The position numbers and the translations under genes are program-made. This document shows, piece by piece, positions 16,292-23,474 of a stretch of 64,000 bases of DNA; within the stretch, counting starts at the first letter, position 1, and the number at the start of each line of letters is the position of its first letter. A model generated the notes under the pieces. That model saw only the letters and a program-made list of their open reading frames with translations. It was not told where the DNA came from and did no database searches. Source of the stretch: Pseudomonas aestuarii (GTDB taxonomy: Bacteria; Pseudomonadota; Gammaproteobacteria; Pseudomonadales; Pseudomonadaceae); the NCBI RefSeq assembly GCF_027988105.1, contig NZ_JAQJZJ010000001.1:310001-374000 (forward strand), written 5' to 3'.

Positions 16292-16855
16292 TTAGCGGAT
16301 GAAGTGCACCTTGCCGGTGTCGTCATTGCCGACATAAATACCGTAGACCCCGGCCTGGCGCTCTTCGATATAGCGTTCGAGAATCTGCCGGATGGCCGGG
16401 TAATAGATGTTCTCCCAGGGAATGTCTTCGGGCGCGAAGAAGCGGTAGTCGAGGGTTTCCGCGCCGAACTGGCCGGTCGCTTCGATCACCACTGCGCGGA
16501 AGATGACGTACACCTCGCTGATCTTCGGTACGCTGAAGATCGAGTAGGGCGAGACGATATCGGCGCGTACCCCGGTTTCCTCCCACACCTCACGCAAGGC
16601 CGCCTGCTCGGTGGTTTCGCCGCTTTCCATAAAGCCGGCCGGCAGGGTCCAGGTGCCAGGGCGCGGCTCGATGGCGCGCTGGCACAGCAGGTACTTGCCG
16701 TCCTGCTCGATGATGCAGCCGGCGATGATCTTCGGGTTTTCGTAGTGGATGTAGTTGCATCCCGCGCAGACCAGGCGCTGGTGGGTGTCACCGGCGGGCA
16801 CCTGACGGCTCAGGCGGTCGGCGCCGCAGTTGGGGCAGAAGCGCGGGGTGGGCAT
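16292..16855 (-). CDS. Nudix hydrolase with N-terminal zinc ribbon
   Basis: A 187-residue protein. Residues 5-35 form a zinc ribbon (CPNCGAD ... LVCAGCNYIHY), followed by a Nudix domain whose box is complete: GFMESGETTEQAALREVWEE followed by TG. The arrangement resembles the 'Nudix with zinc ribbon' group near NudC, but the protein is shorter than NADH pyrophosphatase (about 260 residues) and lacks its N-terminal domain. It probably hydrolyses a nucleoside diphosphate derivative. It follows the gntR gene by only four bases, so the two are likely cotranscribed. A link to NAD- or flavin-type nucleotides of the pathway is possible but not shown. Confidence 0.85.
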   Translation of the reverse strand: MPTPRFCPNCGADRLSRQVPAGDTHQRLVCAGCNYIHYENPKIIAGCIIEQDGKYLLCQRAIEPRPGTWTLPAGFMESGETTEQAALREVWEETGVRADIVSPYSIFSVPKISEVYVIFRAVVIEATGQFGAETLDYRFFAPEDIPWENIYYPAIRQILERYIEERQAGVYGIYVGNDDTGKVHFIR

Positions 16856-16859
16856 GGCG

Positions 16860-17612
16860 TCAGCGTCCTATGCGTGGCTCTTTGAGTGCGATCGGCGTGG
16901 CGATTTCGCGCACTGTGCCGGTCTCATCCTGCTTGGACTTGAGGTAGTCCAAGGCCACCTTGGCGGCGGCGCGGACGTGGTCCACCGAGGCCTGGTGAGC
17001 GGCCAGCGGGTCACCGCTCTTGATCGCCTCAACCATACGCTCCATCTCCTTGCTGCTGGCGCCGCGGCGGTTGGCCTGGGATACCGATGTGGCACGCAGG
17101 TAGCTGATGCGCGCCTGCAACTGGCGCAGCTGGGTGGCGGCGATGTGGTTGCCGGAGCCTTCGAGCAGCACGTCGTAGAAACCCTGAACCGAGTCGATCA
17201 CCTGTTGCAGCTCGCCTTCTTCGAGAACCCTGCGGTTTTCCTCGAGGGCTCGCTCCAGAGCGCGGATGTCCTTGGCTTTGGCGTTGAGAGTGAAGAGTTG
17301 CACGATCAGGCCTTCGAGCACGCAACGCAGCTCGTAGATATCGCAGGCGTCTTCCAGGGTGATGATAGCCACCCTCGGGCCTTTGGCATCGGCGAACTCG
17401 ACCAGCCCTTCGGACTCCAGGTGGCGCAGGGCCTCGCGTACCGAGGTGCGGCTCACGCCCAGGCGCTCACACAGGTCGCGCTCGACCAGGCGATCGCCGG
17501 GCATCAGCTGGAAGTTCATGATGGCGCTGCGCAGTTTATCCAGCACGATTTCGCGCAGGGTAATGGGGTTGCGATTGACCTTGAAGCTGTCGTCGAGAGG
17601 CAAGCGTTTCAT
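16860..17612 (-). CDS. GntR/FCD-family transcriptional regulator of the catabolic island
   Basis: A 250-residue regulator: GntR winged helix at about 20-85 (PGDRLVERDLCERLGVSRTS, then VREALRHLESEGLVEF) and an FCD effector domain at about 95-230. FCD proteins are usually repressors released by a pathway metabolite and bind short palindromes of the TGGTxxxACCA or GGTATA type, which fits the seven TGGTATACCA sites of the island. The upstream sequence before the ATG at 17612 offers only a weak ribosome site. A terminator lies between it and the upstream gene, so its expression may depend on readthrough or an unseen promoter. Confidence 0.88.
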   Translation of the reverse strand: MKRLPLDDSFKVNRNPITLREIVLDKLRSAIMNFQLMPGDRLVERDLCERLGVSRTSVREALRHLESEGLVEFADAKGPRVAIITLEDACDIYELRCVLEGLIVQLFTLNAKAKDIRALERALEENRRVLEEGELQQVIDSVQGFYDVLLEGSGNHIAATQLRQLQARISYLRATSVSQANRRGASSKEMERMVEAIKSGDPLAAHQASVDHVRAAAKVALDYLKSKQDETGTVREIATPIALKEPRIGR

Positions 17613-17640
17613 GGGGTCCGCTCTGGTTGGGCTATCCGAA

Positions 17641-17682
17641 GAAAAAGCAAGAAAGCACCCGATCGACGGACCATGGGTGCTT
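17641..17682 (-). terminator. Rho-independent terminator between CMD gene and gntR
   Basis: Stem AAGCACCC/GGGTGCTT (17653-17660 with 17675-17682), then TCTTGCTTTTTC on the minus strand. It lies 20 bases past the CMD stop and 29 bases before the gntR start. Confidence 0.8.
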
Positions 17683-17702
17683 AGCCTGCTTTGCGCTGCC
17701 CG

Positions 17703-18095
17703 CTATTGAGGTTGGCTCTCGGCATCGGCATCCGCGAAGGCTTCACGGGCGATGCGAAAACTGTCCACGGCCGCAGGCACGCCACAGTAAATTCCGACTT
17801 GAAGCAGGATTTCGCGTATCTGCTCACGGCTGAGACCGTTACGCAAGGCTCCACGAATATGCAGCTTCAGTTCATGCGGCCGATTAAGGGCCGAAATCAT
17901 CGCCAAGTTTATCATGCTGCGTTCGGCCAGCGACAAACCCTCCCGGCCCCAGACATGGCCCCAGCAGTACTCGGTGACCAGTTCCTGCAGCGGGCGATTG
18001 AAGTCGTCGGCATTCTCGATCGACTTGTTGACGTAGGCCTCGCCCAGCACCTGGGTGCGGATCGCCAGGCCTTTCTCGAACTTTTCGTTGCTCAT
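17703..18095 (-). CDS. Carboxymuconolactone decarboxylase (CMD) family protein
   Basis: A 130-residue all-alpha protein of the CMD family near PcaC: FNRPLQELVTEYCWGHVWGR, SLAERSMINLAMISALNRPHELKLHI, GLSREQIREILLQVGIYCGVPAAVD. The PcaC-type HxxxGR-like core (ELKLHIRGALRNG) and the single Cys in IYCGVPA are visible; it lacks the CxxC pair of AhpD. It may decarboxylate or isomerise a ring-cleavage product. AGGAG precedes the ATG. It is the last gene of the long operon that begins with the DUF1185 gene. True carboxymuconolactone activity is unlikely, because no protocatechuate genes are nearby. Confidence 0.82.
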   Translation of the reverse strand: MSNEKFEKGLAIRTQVLGEAYVNKSIENADDFNRPLQELVTEYCWGHVWGREGLSLAERSMINLAMISALNRPHELKLHIRGALRNGLSREQIREILLQVGIYCGVPAAVDSFRIAREAFADADAESQPQ

Positions 18096-18115
18096 GCGCT
18101 TCTCCTATGCAGGCC

Positions 18116-19567
18116 TTACAGTCCGCCCATCAGGGTGTATTTGATCTCGAGGTAATCCTCGATGCCGTACTTGGAACCTTCGCGGCCGAGGCCCGAGGAC
18201 TTGATGCCGCCGAAAGGCGCGACTTCGGTGGAGATCAACCCTTCGTTGATCCCGACCATGCCGTATTCAAGAGCCTCACTCATGCGCCAGGCGCGGCCCA
18301 GGTCGCGGGTGTAACAATAGGCTGCCAAGCCGTACTCGGTGTCGTTGGCCAATTGCACGGCCTCGGCTTCACTGCTGAAACGGAACACTGCAGCCAGCGG
18401 GCCGAAGGTTTCCTCGCGGGCGACCTTCATTTCCAGGGATACCTCAGCCAGCACTGTCGGCTGGAAGAAACCATTGCCCAAGGCATGCCGTTCGCCGCCA
18501 CAGAGCAGGCGTGCGCCTTTGCTCAAGGCGTCCTGTACATGGTCTTCGACCTTGGCTACGGCGCGCTCGTTGATCAGCGGGCCCTGGGTCACACCGGTGG
18601 CGAAACCATCGCCGACCTTGAACTCGGCCACGCGCTCGGCGAGGCGACTGACGAAGGCGTCATAGATACCGTCCTGGACCAGGAAGCGATTGACGCAGAC
18701 GCAAGTCTGCCCGGCATTGCGAAACTTGGCGATCAGGGCGCCTTCGACTGCGCGCTCCAGGTCGGCGTCGTCGAAGACGATGAACGGCGCATTGCCGCCG
18801 AGTTCCAGCGAGACCTTCTTCAGGGTCGTGGCGCACTGGGCCATCAGCAGTTTGCCGATGGCGGTGGAGCCGGTGAAGGACAGCTTGCGCACGTCGGCGC
18901 TGTTGGTCAGCTCGCCGCCGATGGCCACCGCATCGCCGGTGACTACGTTGAAGATGCCTGCGGGGATGCCCGCCTGCTCCGCCAGTGCAGCCATGGCCAG
19001 GGCGGAGAACGGCGTTTCCGGCGCCGGCTTGACGATGCACGGGCAGCCGGCGGCCAGGGCCGGTCCGGCCTTGCGGGTGATCATCGCTGCGGGGAAGTTC
19101 CACGGCGTGATGGCGGCGACCAGGCCGATCGGCTCCTTGCTCACGATGATGCGCGCATCGCCCTTGTGGCTGGGGATGGTGTCGCCGTAGATACGCTTGG
19201 CTTCTTCGGCGAACCACTCAATGAAGCTGGCGGCGTAGAGGATTTCGCCCTTGGCCTCGGCCAGCGGCTTGCCCTGCTCCAGGGTAAGGATCTCGGCCAG
19301 CGCGTCGGCGTTCTCCAGCATTAGCGCATGCCAGCGCTTGAGGATGTTGCTGCGCTCTTTGGCGGTGCGTGCGCGCCAGGCCGGCCAGGCGGCAGTGGCG
19401 GCGGCGATGGCGCGCTGGGTTTCCGTCGCGCCCATGTTCGGCACCTGGCCGATGCTGGCGCCGTTGGCCGGATTGAAGATGTCCTGGGTGCTTGCGTCTT
19501 GGGCGTCACACCATTGGCCGTCGATAAAGGCCTGTTGGCGGAACAGTTGTGCGGCTGCTGGGGTCAT
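18116..19567 (-). CDS. NAD(P)-dependent succinate-semialdehyde dehydrogenase (GabD/TgnE-like)
   Basis: A 483-residue aldehyde dehydrogenase of the GabD class (E. coli GabD has 482). Key features: AAITPWNFPAAMITRKAGPA, catalytic Glu in SLELGGNAPFIVFDDADL (about 255), catalytic Cys near 286 in NAGQTCVCVNRFLVQ, and the conserved end TEVAPFGGIKSSGLGREGS. The extra Cys two residues after the nucleophile (CVC) is typical of GabD. It should oxidise succinic semialdehyde to succinate, the last step of the proposed pathway. GGAG precedes the ATG at 19567. It lies between flavin reductase 2 and the CMD gene on one transcript. Confidence 0.85.
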   Translation of the reverse strand: MTPAAAQLFRQQAFIDGQWCDAQDASTQDIFNPANGASIGQVPNMGATETQRAIAAATAAWPAWRARTAKERSNILKRWHALMLENADALAEILTLEQGKPLAEAKGEILYAASFIEWFAEEAKRIYGDTIPSHKGDARIIVSKEPIGLVAAITPWNFPAAMITRKAGPALAAGCPCIVKPAPETPFSALAMAALAEQAGIPAGIFNVVTGDAVAIGGELTNSADVRKLSFTGSTAIGKLLMAQCATTLKKVSLELGGNAPFIVFDDADLERAVEGALIAKFRNAGQTCVCVNRFLVQDGIYDAFVSRLAERVAEFKVGDGFATGVTQGPLINERAVAKVEDHVQDALSKGARLLCGGERHALGNGFFQPTVLAEVSLEMKVAREETFGPLAAVFRFSSEAEAVQLANDTEYGLAAYCYTRDLGRAWRMSEALEYGMVGINEGLISTEVAPFGGIKSSGLGREGSKYGIEDYLEIKYTLMGGL

Positions 19568-19644
19568 GTTGGCTCCAAAAATAAAAAAGGGCCGCCACCA
19601 GCATGTGTGGCAGGCGACCCCAAAAAACTCTCTGGCGATTTCGC

Positions 19645-20130
19645 TCAGGCGATAGCGGGCAGGGCGCCCAGCTTGCCGCGGTGATAGACCATCGGCGTCA
19701 CTTCGGTCTCGGGCAGGATCAGGTTCTTCACAGCGCCGACGATGATGGCGTGATCGCCACCGTCGTATTCGCGCCACAGCTCGCACTCGATGATCGCGGT
19801 GGCCTTGCTCAGCAGCGGATTGCCGCGCTCGCTGAGGTGCCACTCGATGCCCTTGGCCTTGTCTTTACCCTTGCCGGCGAAGGCATAGGCTTCTGCTGTC
19901 TGCTCGGCAGACAGCAGGTGGATGGCGAACTGTTTGCTGGCGCAGAGCACCGGGTAGGAGTCCGAGGCGTAGTTGGGGCAGAACAGCACCAGTGCCGGGT
20001 CAATCGACAGTGCGCTGAAGGCGCTGGCGGTGATGCCGACGATGCCGCCATCTGCATCGAGGCAGGTGATCACCGTGACGCCCGAGGGGAACGAGCCCAT
20101 CACCTCTTTGTAAATGCCTGGTTCGATCAT
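19645..20130 (-). CDS. Flavin reductase 2 (TgnB/RutF-like)
   Basis: A 161-residue split-barrel flavin reductase, same length as flavin reductase 1 and about three-quarters identical to it by eye. MGSFPSGVTVITC, TASAFSALSIDPALVLFCPN and GGDHAIIVGAV mark the flavin and NAD(P)H sites. It is placed inside the main operon, between the two aldehyde dehydrogenase genes. AGAGGTAA precedes the ATG at 20130. Only one LLM oxygenase was found for two reductases, so one copy may be redundant, differently regulated, or serve an oxygenase elsewhere. Confidence 0.88.
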   Translation of the reverse strand: MIEPGIYKEVMGSFPSGVTVITCLDADGGIVGITASAFSALSIDPALVLFCPNYASDSYPVLCASKQFAIHLLSAEQTAEAYAFAGKGKDKAKGIEWHLSERGNPLLSKATAIIECELWREYDGGDHAIIVGAVKNLILPETEVTPMVYHRGKLGALPAIA

Positions 20131-20164
20131 CTTTGTTACCTCTGTAATACGGGTGCTTGGCCGC

Positions 20165-21646
20165 TCAACGCATGACGAAGGGGTCGGCCATCGGTTCCTG
20201 CGAGAGATTGATCCACACGGTTTTCTGTTCGGTGTAGGCGAGCACCGAGTCGATGCCGCTCTCGCGACCGTAGCCGCTGTTCTTGAAGCCGCCGATCGGC
20301 GCCATGGCTGAGACTGCGCGGTAGGTGTTGACCCAGATGATGCCGGAGCGCACATCACGAGCCAGGCGATGGGCGCGGCCGAGGTCGCGGGTCCAGATGC
20401 CGGCGGCCAGGCCGAACTGCGAGTCGTTGGCGATGGCCAGGGCCTCGGCTTCGTCTTTGAAGCGAATTACCGAGGCGACCGGGCCGAAGACTTCTTCCTG
20501 CATGATCTTCATCGAGTTGCTGTCGCACTCGAACAGGGTCGGTTCGTAGTACCAGCCGTTGCTGTCGATTTCGGGGCGTTTACCACCCAACCGCAGTTTC
20601 GCGCCCTCGGCCAAGGCGGCGGCTACCAGGTCCTCGACCACGGCCAGCTGCTGCGCGGTGGCCATGGGGCCCATCTCGCTGCTGTCGTCCTGCGGATTGC
20701 CGATGCGGATGCGCTGGGCGCGAGCAATCAGGCGTTCGATGAACTCGTCGTAGATTTCGTCCTGCACCAGCAGGCGCGAACCGGATACGCAGCTCTGTCC
20801 AGAGGCGGCGTAGATGCCGGCGATGGCGCCGTTGACTGCGCTGTCCAGATCGGCGTCGGCGAAGATGATGTTCGGCGACTTGCCGCCCAGCTCCAGCGAC
20901 AGCTTGGCGAAATTCTCCGCACTGCTGCGCACTACGTGGCGGGCAGTGGCGGCACCGCCGGTGAAGGCGATCTTGCGTACTAGCGGGTGGCGGGTCAGGG
21001 CGGCACCGGCGCTGGCGCCGTAACCGGTAATTACGTTGACCACGCCGGGCGGAATGCCGGCTTCAAGGGCCAGTCGCGCCAGCTCGAGAATGGTCGCCGA
21101 GGCATGCTCGGACGGCTTGATGACCATGCAGTTGCCCGCGGCAAGGGCCGGCGCCAGCTTGATCGCGGTCAGGTAAAGCGGGCTGTTCCAGGGAATGATA
21201 GCGGCCACCACGCCCAGCGGTTCGAGCACCGTATAGCCGAACATATCGGTCTTATCCAGCGGTAGGGTGCCGCCTTCGAGCTTGTCGGCCAGGCCGGCTG
21301 TGTAGTGGAAGAACTCCGGCAGGTAGCTGACCTGGCCGCGAGTTTCGCGGATCAGCTTGCCGTTGTCGCGGCTTTCCAGTTGGGCCAGCTGCTCCTTGTT
21401 CTCGGCGATCAGGTCACCCAGGCGGCGCAACAACTTGCCCCGGGCGGTAGCAGTGAGACCGCGCCAGGCCGGGCTTTCGAAGGCCTTTTGCGCGGATTGA
21501 ACGGCACGCTCGACATCAGCTTCGTCGGCATCGGGCAGCTCTGCCCATGGCTCGGCGAGTGCTGGGTTGAGGCTCTGGAAGGTGTTGCCGGAGAGGGCAT
21601 CGACCCACTGGCCATCGATGCACATCTGAAAGCGGGCGAGTGTCAT
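20165..21646 (-). CDS. Aldehyde dehydrogenase (TgnC-like)
   Basis: A 493-residue NAD(P)-dependent aldehyde dehydrogenase of the betaine-aldehyde/HpaE-like group. Visible: VVAAIIPWNSPLYLTAIKLA (nucleotide-binding region), LSLELGGKSPNIIFADADLD (catalytic Glu), YAASGQSCVSGSRLLVQ with catalytic Cys near 284, and VFGPVASVIRF. In the pathway model it oxidises the hydroxybutyrolactone product of ring opening to the methylene-succinate. Its ATG overlaps the stop of the upstream alpha/beta hydrolase gene by ATGA (21643-21646), so translation is coupled, with AGGGG inside the end of that gene. Confidence 0.85.
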   Translation of the reverse strand: MTLARFQMCIDGQWVDALSGNTFQSLNPALAEPWAELPDADEADVERAVQSAQKAFESPAWRGLTATARGKLLRRLGDLIAENKEQLAQLESRDNGKLIRETRGQVSYLPEFFHYTAGLADKLEGGTLPLDKTDMFGYTVLEPLGVVAAIIPWNSPLYLTAIKLAPALAAGNCMVIKPSEHASATILELARLALEAGIPPGVVNVITGYGASAGAALTRHPLVRKIAFTGGAATARHVVRSSAENFAKLSLELGGKSPNIIFADADLDSAVNGAIAGIYAASGQSCVSGSRLLVQDEIYDEFIERLIARAQRIRIGNPQDDSSEMGPMATAQQLAVVEDLVAAALAEGAKLRLGGKRPEIDSNGWYYEPTLFECDSNSMKIMQEEVFGPVASVIRFKDEAEALAIANDSQFGLAAGIWTRDLGRAHRLARDVRSGIIWVNTYRAVSAMAPIGGFKNSGYGRESGIDSVLAYTEQKTVWINLSQEPMADPFVMR

Positions 21647-22476
21647 GCAACGATCCCCTTTGTTGGGTTCTGTGAGGTATGGGCGCGCCTTAGGAAGTCC
21701 AGCAGCACCTGGTTGACCTGGCGCGGCGACTCCACAGGCATCATATGCCGCTGCTCGGCGAGCACGGCAACCTGCGCGCCGGGAATAAGTTCGGCCAGCT
21801 CTCTGGCCATTTGCGGGGTCGAGCCGGGGTCCAGCTCGCCGGTACTGATCAGGGTCGGCACGCGAATGCTGCCGAGCCGATCCACCTGGTACATGTCCTG
21901 GGTGGCAAACAACTCATAGGTGGTCAGATAGCCTTGCGGATCATTGCTGGCCAGCGTCTGGCGCAGCGCGGCGATCTGCGCCGGGTTGGCGGCCTGGTAT
22001 TCGCGGCTGAACCAGCGCGACAGGGCCGCTTCGGCGTTGGCGTTGGGGCCATACTGGGCGACCTGGCGGGTACGCTCGATCACTGCGGCGCGTTGCTCCG
22101 GGCTGCGATTGAATACGCTGTTAAGCACCACCAAGCCCTGGGTGTGCTGGGGGTAGTGCAGGGCAAAGGCCCGCGCTATAAGGCCGCCCATCGAGAAACC
22201 GATGATGGTGGCCTGTGGCAGCTGCAGGTGGTCGAGCAGTTCGCGCAACTGCTCGGCATAGCCAAGCAAGTCGGTGCCGACTGCCGGACGCGGGCTGGCG
22301 CCATGACCGAGCATGTCGTAGGCGATGACTCGGTAGTGCGGCGCAAGACCGACGATCTGGCCGCCCCACATCTCTTTATTCAGGCCGACGCCGTGGATCA
22401 GCACCACGGGTTGGCCTTGGCCGGTCGCCAGGTAACTGGTGCCGGCGGGGGTGCGTTCAGCGGTGAGTAACATCAT
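21643..22476 (-). CDS. Alpha/beta-fold hydrolase (TgnD/RutD/PcaD-like)
   Basis: A 277-residue alpha/beta hydrolase. Oxyanion motif VVLIHGVGLNKEMW, nucleophile elbow IIGFSMGGLIARA (Ser near 95), catalytic Asp in ISTGELDPGSTPQ, and His in EQRHMMPVESPRQV. It is built like RutD, PcaD and N-formylmaleamate deformylase. In the trigonelline model it splits the N-methylformamido-methylene-succinate to methylamine, formate, CO2 and succinic semialdehyde. AGGAG lies five bases before the first of two adjacent ATGs (22476). It is the second gene of the operon headed by DUF1185, 22 bases after it, and overlaps the ALDH gene. Confidence 0.85.
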   Translation of the reverse strand: MMLLTAERTPAGTSYLATGQGQPVVLIHGVGLNKEMWGGQIVGLAPHYRVIAYDMLGHGASPRPAVGTDLLGYAEQLRELLDHLQLPQATIIGFSMGGLIARAFALHYPQHTQGLVVLNSVFNRSPEQRAAVIERTRQVAQYGPNANAEAALSRWFSREYQAANPAQIAALRQTLASNDPQGYLTTYELFATQDMYQVDRLGSIRVPTLISTGELDPGSTPQMARELAELIPGAQVAVLAEQRHMMPVESPRQVNQVLLDFLRRAHTSQNPTKGIVA

Positions 22477-22498
22477 GGGCGCTCCTGCACTGACCGGA

Positions 22499-23089
22499 TT
22501 ACTGAGCCTGCTCGGCGGCCAGCTCTTCCAGGTCGATGTAACGGCTGCCGATGCGCGGATGCAGGCGGCCACCGTCAGCCGCGCCCAGGACCACGACGAT
22601 TTCGTCGGCGCGCGGTGCGTCTTCGATTTTCATTTCCAGGGTGACGTAATGCGAACGCGCGCCTTCGTCATCCTTGTGCATCATCGGGATCTGGATTGAA
22701 GTTCCTGGCCCACCGCGCTTGTTGGTGAAGCTCAGGTAGCTCTTGGCCTTGACTGCCTGGCGGTAGTGGTTGCCGAAGCGCAGGTTGTGGATCACTGCGG
22801 AGGCGTGTTCGATCTCGCCGTCGGCACCGACTACAGCGGCCTTGCCATAGGCTTCGATCTTGTCTGCACCACCTATTGCATCGGTCAGCCGCTTGACCAT
22901 CAACTCACCCAGCTCAGAGGCGTGGGGGTTGAGTTCCGAGCGGATGTCTTCGACGAAGCCACGACCGGCCCAAGGGTTCTTCATCACGACAGCCAAGCCC
23001 ACCATGGTCACCGGTTTGTCAGTCGCCTTACCGCCTTCGATAAGGGTTTCTTCCACGTAGCTGACGATCTTGCGAATTTCAAAACTCAT
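22499..23089 (-). CDS. DUF1185 (amino acid synthesis) family protein
   Basis: A 196-residue protein of PF06684: MSFEIRKIVSYVEETLIEGG start, KNPWAGRGFVEDIRSEL, EAYGKAAVVGADGEIEHASA and FTNKRGGPGTSIQIPMMHK, all highly typical. A structure of one member shows a chorismate-mutase-like (YjgF-related) fold, but activity is unknown. In the described trigonelline pathway a conserved hypothetical protein assists the last step; this gene could be that partner, though I cannot confirm the family match. AGGAG precedes the ATG. First gene of the six-gene operon (DUF1185, hydrolase, ALDH, flavin reductase 2, SSADH, CMD), with operator copy 6 about 55 bases upstream. Confidence 0.85.
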   Translation of the reverse strand: MSFEIRKIVSYVEETLIEGGKATDKPVTMVGLAVVMKNPWAGRGFVEDIRSELNPHASELGELMVKRLTDAIGGADKIEAYGKAAVVGADGEIEHASAVIHNLRFGNHYRQAVKAKSYLSFTNKRGGPGTSIQIPMMHKDDEGARSHYVTLEMKIEDAPRADEIVVVLGAADGGRLHPRIGSRYIDLEELAAEQAQ

Positions 23090-23144
23090 GAGGTTCTCCT
23101 GGATAGAAGGGGTAGTGGGAGGTGCATCGCACTGGTCTGGTATC

Positions 23145-23156
23145 ATGGTATACCAT
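23145..23156. promoter_or_regulatory. Island operator copy 6 (ATGGTATACCAT)
   Basis: Perfect 12-base palindrome followed by AATA, 56 bases upstream of the DUF1185 start. On the coding strand TATTAT directly precedes it and TTGACT lies further upstream, so it probably covers the promoter. Confidence 0.75.
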
Positions 23157-23281
23157 AATACAGCATGTGCAAGTCAAGCTTTCCATGCGTGCCGCTGGTC
23201 GGCCTCAAGGTCTTAGGCTCTAGGCCTGAACAGGTCCCCGAGGTTTGCCGACTAGCGGGCTTTGCTTCCGCATTTAGGTTT

Positions 23282-23293
23282 ATGGTATACCGT
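23282..23293. promoter_or_regulatory. Island operator copy 7 (ATGGTATACCGT)
   Basis: One mismatch to the palindrome, identical to copy 3 and also followed by AATA. It lies on the BCCT side of the divergent region. Confidence 0.65.
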
Positions 23294-23474
23294 AATACAA
23301 GCTAATGCTGCCGTCCAATTCAGGTTGATTGACGGGCGGTTGCAGTCCTGGGCCGAAGACTCGTGATTCGAGTCTCCGGCAGGTACTAGGTGCAGGCAGG
23401 GCGGGGTGCCCGGTATTGGCGATGAGCACTACTTTGAGTGTCCACATTTATAAAAATAAGGAGGAGGCGCGCCC

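Larger units (their letters stand above)
23090..23474. promoter_or_regulatory. Divergent control region between DUF1185 operon and BCCT gene
   Basis: No gene is supported. It holds two operators (copies 6 and 7) whose starts are 137 bases apart, close to 13 helical turns. Copy 6 is near the minus-strand operon and copy 7 lies about 180 bases before the BCCT start. Confidence 0.65.

Noticed and set aside
17703..18095. CMD protein as true PcaC of the protocatechuate pathway
   Set aside because: No pca ring-cleavage or lactonizing genes are nearby; the gene is the tail of the N-heterocycle operon.
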